Shown: piece by piece, positions 56,901-64,000 of the stretch
Layout of the letters: every line of letters begins with the position of its first letter
Numbering within the stretch: the first letter of the stretch is position 1
NCBI RefSeq assembly: GCF_023278565.1
Contig: NC_064675.1
Span: 5,332,001 to 5,396,000, forward strand
DNA length: 64,000 nucleotides
Direction: 5' to 3'
Source: Colletotrichum lupini
Taxonomy: Eukaryota; Ascomycota; Sordariomycetes; Glomerellales; Glomerellaceae
Notes under the pieces: generated by a model
Seen by the model: only the letters and a program-made list of their open reading frames with translations
Told to the model about the DNA's origin: nothing
The model's database searches: none
Position numbers and translations under genes: made by a program

Positions 56901-59900
56901 GGCATATGCGTAGTACCCCCATCCGACCACGCAACCCCAACAAAGAAAGTTTATCGAGCAACCGATTCGGGGCGAGTTGCACTCCTTTCCTCAACCCTCC
57001 CTCCCCTCCATCTCCTTCCGCACGGGGACAGTCAGTTCGGTCAGTCCGCCTCACTCCAGCTGAAAACAGCAACAACAACAAGAACAGCATAATAGGATGG
57101 TGAGAGGCTGGCCAGCTTTGAGGCAGGTCACGCACGGTGGTCCCGTCACCAGAGCGTGCGAGAAACTTTGGCAAGCCAAGGCAAGTCAAGGGGGGAAACA
57201 ACAACACCACCACCCGTGACGAGGACCCGAAAGAAGACACAAGAGTCAGTCACAACTCTCGCCTAATCTCTCTCGCCCATTTTCGTCCCGAGAGAAATGC
57301 CATTTGCTGGCTTTTGCAAAAAAAAAAAAAGATTCTAGAAGCACGAGATTTTAAACTTTAAATCTTGTAGATCACACAAGGCCAAGGGGCGAACACACGG
57401 CACACTGCGGACAATGATATGGAACTGGAACTCTTTTACAATCCCACCGATTCGGGTCAAGCCAAGCAAAAAGAGAAGACATTGCCGGCGCGCAAGTGGC
57501 AGCATATTGACCCCGTCACGGATACTCCATTTTCTCTATCTATATTCCTCGCCCGGTACATTTGCCAGAAACAGGCAAAGGCATCCCGCAGCCGCCCTTT
57601 CCCGTCAATCAAACCCCACGTACCACCACGCGATGCTTTTCCACGCGTTCACGACTCGCCGTGTGATCTGATTCTCTCCGTACGACATCCGGGCATACTC
57701 TCTTCCATGAATCTGGGACCACCCGGGGCCCTCGCACATAACGGCAGGCAAAGCCGCTGGGGGGAAGGCGGCCCACTACCGAGCAAAGCGGAAGCCAGCA
57801 TGCTGTGTATATGAAAAGACAAGGCAGGTTCATTATGCGTTCTAGAGTCATGCTGAGAAGCCATACCCGGGGATGATGGAGGGTCCCCCGTCCGAACCGA
57901 GGGAAGTGAGTGACGCTCGCCGCCCGCGTATAGTCAAGGTCATCGGCACCACGAGCGGGACCGTACCGGCTAGAGGAACGGACAAGAGGCGGCGAGATAG
58001 ATCTGCTGAATATCGTGGACCAGGGCCGTCGACGGCTGTCGTAATACTCCAGCTAGACGTCTTCAGACATCGAAGGGTATCTATCCGTAGATAGGTTGCC
58101 CCTTCGCCTGTCCCCGTTGCCACTGGCCACTCCCAAATCATCCCTCGGTCACAAGACCGAATGGCAAAGTAGCACAGCTAACCATGGCCTGAGTACCATC
58201 TATTCTATCTGCTTTCCAGCTTTTTTTCGCCCCCAAAAGAGTTGGTTTCCAACCCCTTCAACCCTGGTGATCGACCTAGCCTTGCCGGCGCCAAGCGTCG
58301 AGGGCATGAAAGACTCGGCAAACCTTCCCCTCGAGAGTTCAAGGAACGCCACGTGCAGGGAAGAGAGCTCCGTAGCAATGCGACTTGCTGGACTTCTCCT
58401 TCTTCAACACCATGGGTTGAAAAAAGTCACTCGCCCCCAATCAACCAGTCGGAGGAGACGCCCGCCGCTGACCAACAAGGTAGCCTTCTTGTTCTTTTTT
58501 CTGCTTTTTCCAGGGGACCAACGAGTCAACCCGACGCGAGGGAGGCCCTTCCTTGCCTCCGGCCGGTGTCCCAAGTCTGAGCGCCTACCAGATCTTTATG
58601 CCTCAGGGTGGCATACACCAATAGCATTCGCAGACGGACGAAGACTGCAGTTTCAGGAGTCGATCTCTTGGTCCAGGGGTCCATCGGCGGGGCGACGCCG
58701 AGGGAGGGGAGAGCAGTCCAGCTGTGATGGGGATCTGGGAAGATCATGGTTGTTCGAGGCGGGTAGGGGACACACCTGTGGTCTGTGGCGGAAAGCGGGA
58801 GGAACGTTTGCCCAGATAGTTGGCAAGGTCAGGCAGGCTTGATGCCGACTTGTCAGTTCAGTAGCCGCAGCAGTTCGTTTGGGAAGGTTGTGGTTAGTGT
58901 GGCCGTGGCAGGCAGTATCTGACATGACGGGATCTCACGATTTACCTGAGAAGGGCGGACGACGGGCAGACGGGTAGGAACAACCGGCTACAGAGGCAAA
59001 GCTCGGTTGCGAGATGGAGAGAGATGGAAGGATTCCATGCAGCTTGAGAGGCTATGTCGGCGCTTCCTCGTCCACAGACGCGGACTAAAGCAGTCGAGGC
59101 ATGTGGCATGGCATGCCCACGAGGGCAAGTGAAGGCGACGCAGTGGCGGCTGATGGTGGGGACGACAATGGGCGCCAGAGAGAGGCAGAGAAGCAGAACA
59201 TCTGTTAGTTACGAGAAAGACTGGATATCTCGTCTGTCAATGTTTCAGACATCTGCCCGAGTGGTACCTGTGCAACTCGGGCACGGCGTCAAAGCACATC
59301 GCCAGAGTGGGTGAAGGTGTGCGCCATCCATGCTGTGCAGGAACCGACCAGACTCTGGTGTTTATCGCTTCGGACGAGGACTGAAAAGAGAAGGACGGTG
59401 CGTGGGCGGGAGGTGGGAATCGGATTGGCCCTGGCACAGATCTTTGTGTTCATGGGACTGCTAGGCGGCGAAACGAGCATGGCGATATGAAACAAGAGCG
59501 GTGGGCGGTAGAGGTGAAGGAGGTATGGGTAAAAGACTCGATGGCAGAAGCCGTCAAGTTTGAGGTAAGGCCAAAAAAGAGCACCTAGTAAGCTAGGTCC
59601 CGTATATCCAAGTTGGGAGCTTGCATTGGCCAGTTGTTGCCTCGTCCGCATCTAGAGGTCGGCGATGTGATATTGTTCCGGGTCTTTGCTCCGGGTACGG
59701 GGTCGACGGCGTCCGCACACCGCATGTAAACGAGAGGACAAGGCTGGCGACTAGCATGATTAGAGAAGAAGATATAGCGGAACGTCATAGCTAGATCATA
59801 CGGGATCAAGCGCAGTCAGGCAAGCCACAGATGCTTGTCTAGCTGTCTGTCTCTGTGTCTTTCGAAGCTCGCGAGGCTCGAGTATAGGAAAAAAAGAGGC

Positions 59901-60742
59901 ACCAGTCCGTGAACATACTCTAGATCTCCCGGTCGACCGTCCGTTCCCATCATCAGGATCCGTGACAGCGGAGCCCGTCGAAGGAAGACATGCTTGGAAC
60001 AGCCACTTTGGCAGCTTCTGGTTGTTGATAGTATGGATTCCATGAGAGGTGTCGGACCTCAGTTGAGCCAACCGGAACGCACCAACGAGAGATACCCTGC
60101 AAAGGGACTGTGGGTTGAACGCAAGTGCGGTTGTCCAGGCCCAGCCTTGCTGGGGAGATCCCTTCGTTTAGCAACCTTCAAGAGCTGAGCGAGCATGTTC
60201 AAAGCTGACATAAACGGCCGATCGCTGCCTCAAGTCGTTCTGGAAGACGATGTGACATGTCCCTAGAAAGTCGTCGCCCGTGTTTCATGTACCTGAAAAC
60301 CGCCCCTCTCACCGTGTTTCGGGTGCTGCACAACATTGGCTCCAAGCACACTTGCACCCTTCCAGACCACCTAGGAAAGCTAGGAAAGCGGCGAAGCCCT
60401 GTGGATAAGCCCGCCGGTTGCAGGGAAAACTGGAGAAGGCCTGCGGGTTGACATCAACACGAGCTTCTGCCCGTAGTTTGCGCAAAGAGAACTAGCCATT
60501 GTTGTATCGAGGGTGGGGGAAACTTGTTGATGGAAACCGCGGTGGAAATAGATGGCTGGGTGCATGCTGCTGTCGCATCGTTTACACTTCTTCTCCGCCG
60601 TCACCGCAGCTGGTGCGGATAGGGATTAGGGAGAGAGAACCACACCGTACAGGCTGGTTCATGCACGAATCATACTTCGCCATGGGGGAGCGCGGCCGGC
60701 ACGGCTGCTGGGCGCCAGTGTCCCTGAGGTTGTCGTGGATGC

Positions 60743-60772
60743 CCACCACCACCACCACCACCACCACCACCA
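60743..60772 (+). repeat. (CCA)10 trinucleotide repeat
   Basis: Ten perfect CCA units. Frames through it read as His, Pro or Thr runs (or Val, Trp, Gly on the other strand) but are not part of any gene I can support. Confidence 0.95.
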
Positions 60773-62361
60773 GCCACGACGCGGGTCGAGGACAAGTCGA
60801 CGTCGAAAATGTCATGTTTCGTCGACTCAGCGAGGCGAGGAAGATCGGCCGTCCCTTCCCTGTCGTTTCAGAGTTGCTCTGGGTTTGGTAGCCTTTCCCA
60901 TCTCCACTGAACCGGATCCAGGGAACTCGACATGCTTTTTGAGTTCAAGGGTGAAGTTGGTCAGATGTATTCGTATCTGCTTCTCTGAACTGCAGTCAGT
61001 CGTCATGGCCGGTGTCAGCCAGGTTGTGAAGAACGCAACGGGCCCTGTGGTAAAAGTCCGAAGAAAGTCTCTTTTTCCTTTGCAGTAGCCTGTAGGCTGG
61101 TGGAACTCACCCACAATGGTCGGGAATTATTGTGCAGATTTGACAGGTGAGCGGCAGGTAGGCCGGTGGTGGCGAGTGACGGCTACCGTCGACCAGCCGC
61201 CGCCGGAGAAATAAAGGACGACGGTAGCGCGAGGTCGCCGAGGCCCCAGCTAGGTCGACTGCCGATATACCCAGATCCTCGTCTCTCACGCTCCTTCTCG
61301 GAGGTTCAAGTTTCATCTCATGGCTGGAGTCGTTCCTCGTAGCGTGCCATTGCCAGACGAATGCCCATCCCCATCACGGTCAAGCCTGGTAGCAAGGAGG
61401 GCAATGTTTCCATGTATGATGTCCCAAGTCCATGCAGGTAGGCGAGCACATCACTTTGGTCGGCTGGGATGTTTCTATTCCTGTTTCCTCGACCACGAAT
61501 ACTGTGCCGGCGGCAAGGACCTTGACCTGCTGGCGGCCGGAGCCCCGCGCGAGCTAGGCGGGATGATGAGGGGAGAGAATAAAATAGGAGATCTGCTGAT
61601 GCGGTGTGAAGCCGAGATGGACCATGGTCGAGGTGAAAGGCTCGCAGGTAATCTCAGCAGCCGCCAGGCGCACACTGTACTGGGGCGAGGTGGCCGAAGG
61701 TTCTGCGACCCGATCTCACTCCCGCATGTGCCGTGCAACGATTCCCAGATGAATGGGCAGTGATCTCAAAAAAGCAAAAGCTATTTCTGGCCCATGTTGA
61801 CCAGTGTGATGCGAGTAAGGGTAAGCGTGGGCGGATTGGTCGTGTGCATGCGCAAGTAGTATATGGAGTACGTTGGTGGTTGGGTACGGAGTAGACGGGA
61901 TATGTGTGTGTGGTGTGTGGTGCTTGGAGTGGTCTGGAGGTGGGACGGGAAGGAGACCAGGCCAAACGCTGGGAGAGGGGCGGCAGCTGGCAGCAAGCGC
62001 AGGCAGGCAGGACAGGACAAGAGCAGACAGGCAGGGGAGGGGCAGGTGAGGTGGGAGCGAGAACGGGACGCCCCACTTGAACATCATCGAATGAATCTGA
62101 GGGAACCAATGAAAAGGCCGAGAAGCTCCTAGCGCCTACAGGGCAAGCTCTTCAGGAATATCATTGGCTCCTGCGGCTTAAGCTTAGGCCGAATCCACCA
62201 GGGTCCATTTCTGAAACTGCCCACAGCTGCCCGCACGGCATCAGTCAGCAGAACCCGACTGGCAGTATCCCGACAGACGCTGGGCCCCAAGGGCCTCACT
62301 TTGAGTGACCACGGCATCACGCTCCTCTTCCTTTTTCCGCTTGCTGGTGCTTGGCCCATTA

Positions 62362-62385
62362 TGTGTGTGTGTGTGTGTGTGTGTG
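62362..62385 (+). repeat. (TG)12 dinucleotide repeat
   Basis: Twelve perfect TG units in intergenic sequence; a potential polymorphic marker. Confidence 0.95.
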
Positions 62386-64000
62386 ATCCATGAGCATGCT
62401 TGGGTCGCTCACTGGTCAAACAGGCCCATGATATGACGAATGATACTAATCCAGCATCCCGGCCTCGAGGGGTCTAGACTTGATCACCATTCTTTCCTCA
62501 ACGGATAGATGTTGCTTAGTGCTTGGTACTCCCCGCCCGAAGCAAAAAAAGCTCCGTCAGTGGTTTGTTTGGTGGAGACGAATCCATTTTACCGCATTCC
62601 TCAGGCGTTACGCTTTGTCTCTGAACCTCGAGTCTGAGTCTCTGCTTCTCTTTTCCCACATGATGTCTTTTTTGAAAAAGAGTGGACATCAACAACCTTG
62701 TGCCGCGTGCGCAGCGTACGGATACCCAGCTACTGGGGACCTGAATCGCTTACAAGTTGCTCTACCCGTGTTCGCACCAGCATTGGAACTTGAGAGCGCT
62801 TGTTTTGGGCTTCTTGCGACGGCCGAGCTTCGACAAACTTGGGACCGCTTGGAGACTCAAAATAGCAGCAGGCAACGATTGCCTCAGTAACTCGACTGAA
62901 TAACTCGACTGATTCGTCCATTTCGTCCCAGCTTCCCAAGGACATGAATGTGACGGCCAGCTTAGGAAATGGCCTATGCGCAGTCCAGAAGCGGCACGCA
63001 TCCCGGCCGAACTTCCCTTGCCTGGCTTGCCTTATCCCCGTCACCGCATTCTCCGTTGACGAAAGTCTCACGATGCTGTCCGCGCGGGACAGGATGCACC
63101 TGTCAGGGGGAGAATGATCGTCGTTGATTCTTCCAAAGCTTCCTGATGCCCCTCTTTTGTTTGCCGCTACCACCAAGAATGCAGAAGACGGTAAACATTT
63201 AAGATTACGGAGGGGCTTTGCAGATGGTATCATGGCATTCGACCCAGCGGAACAGCTTCCTATTTAGGCCGTGTCTCCGTCCTCATCGCTTGCCCGAGTT
63301 CAACCCCAGTCCGGGACCCCGAACCGTGAATTCCATCACCTGAACGACCTCTCTTCACCGTGGCATGTACGGAGTACAGAGTACGGGTACGGGCGGTAGA
63401 GGGATGAAGTGCAACTCGTGCTGAAGGGAAGGGAGGGCGATAGACGACAGTTCCCAGACAAGCGGGTGATGCCTGGCCGTGCGGGAGGTCGACAGCGGTC
63501 AACATGAACTCTCCCATCCTGACCGAACGCACTGAAGTCGGCCAGGGTAGCGGGACGATCAGGCGAGGTGGGAAAGCTGGTCGCCGTCTTCTCAAGACCC
63601 GGACCCGGACCTCGACCTAGTTCTAGCGTGGGCTTGCCTTGTCAGGAACTTAGCAACCATACAACCATTATCCTCGCCCACGCCGAAGACAAAGGCGAAA
63701 GCTACGAGTCTACACAGCGATTAGTGTACGAATACTGCGTACTCGGCGGGGGAGGGTGTTCAGGCGTGAGGCAGGCGACGTGCAGCTGGCATCTGCTGGC
63801 TTGGAGTTTCAGAAAGCTCGGGGTAGCGTGCGTCGCATTCTGGCAGGATGATCAAACAGCCACAACCATGGTCCATCATCCATGAACAACATCCCGCCGA
63901 CGGCTCCCTCCACCGCGCAACAAGGCCGGTTTGCCGTCTTGTCAAGAGCAGTGCAGGACCGCAGGCTGATGCTTGAGATCTCGTACCTTGCATAGAGAGG

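Larger units (their letters stand above)
53959..64000. other. 10-kb region to the right edge without a supported gene
   Basis: AT-richer to about 56 kb, then GC-richer with many short GC-rich frames lacking codon bias or splice structure. Contents: (CCA)10 at 60743-60772, (TG)12 at 62362-62385, an exact GTACGGATAC at 62716-62725, and GTACGGAGTA(C/G) at 61884-61894 and 63367-63377. The right part may be the long promoter of a gene beyond the window. Confidence 0.5.

Noticed and set aside
62730..63233. 167-codon minus-strand frame near the right edge
   Set aside because: Random codon use, no motif, no splice context.
1..64000. Transposons, CRISPR arrays, telomeric repeats, telomerase or spliceosomal RNA genes
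   Set aside because: I looked for terminal repeats, transposase or reverse-transcriptase motifs, TTAGGG runs, and U1/U6-type conserved sequences and saw none; a covariance-model scan would be the decisive test.

Overview
This window reads as nuclear DNA of a filamentous ascomycete (Pezizomycotina, most likely a Sordariomycete). The evidence is short GT-AG introns (about 50-330 nt), strongly C-ending codons in the conserved genes, fungal-type versions of MOT1, SMC3, CDC37 and a P-type H+-ATPase, and a single dispersed 5S rRNA gene. I cannot name the species. The window is gene-poor: about 13 protein genes or remnants and one RNA gene in 64 kb, with four long stretches (5.2, 4.6, 14.2 and 10 kb) in which I find no convincing gene.

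Left part (1-28.6 kb), housekeeping genes. A gene cut by the left edge (probably a haspin-type kinase) diverges from a CCDC47/DUF1682 ER-membrane protein. A minus-strand run follows: a small UPF0045 (ECM15-like) protein whose first intron holds a 134-bp poly-G/poly-C tract, a secreted PLC-like phosphodiesterase with a probable GPI anchor, the Hsp90 co-chaperone CDC37, a calcineurin-like metallophosphoesterase, and the TBP-displacing Snf2 ATPase MOT1. The cohesin subunit SMC3 then diverges from MOT1. Exon joins were worked out by hand and all preserve frame and family motifs.

Middle (28.6-46.2 kb). A 14.2-kb stretch without a recognisable gene lies upstream of a 1,011-1,016-residue plasma-membrane H+-ATPase. 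It carries a second poly-G tract (153 bp), microsatellites, several copies of two related near-palindromic motifs (GTACGGATAC and GTACGGAGTAC), and by my count about four times as many GCCAAG hexamers (the PacC-type core) as expected.

Right part (46.2-64 kb), accessory in character. It holds an interrupted coding remnant, two divergent adjacent paralogs of a family I do not recognise (same intron position and phase, TATA boxes at similar distances), a three-exon gene of unknown function, a 5S rRNA gene, and then 10 kb without a supported gene.

I see no operon-like or biosynthetic cluster, no transposase and no CRISPR. The best candidates for something undescribed are the unknown paralog family at 48.3-50.7 kb, the repeated GTACGGA-type motifs confined to spacers, and the GCCAAG-rich region upstream of the proton pump.
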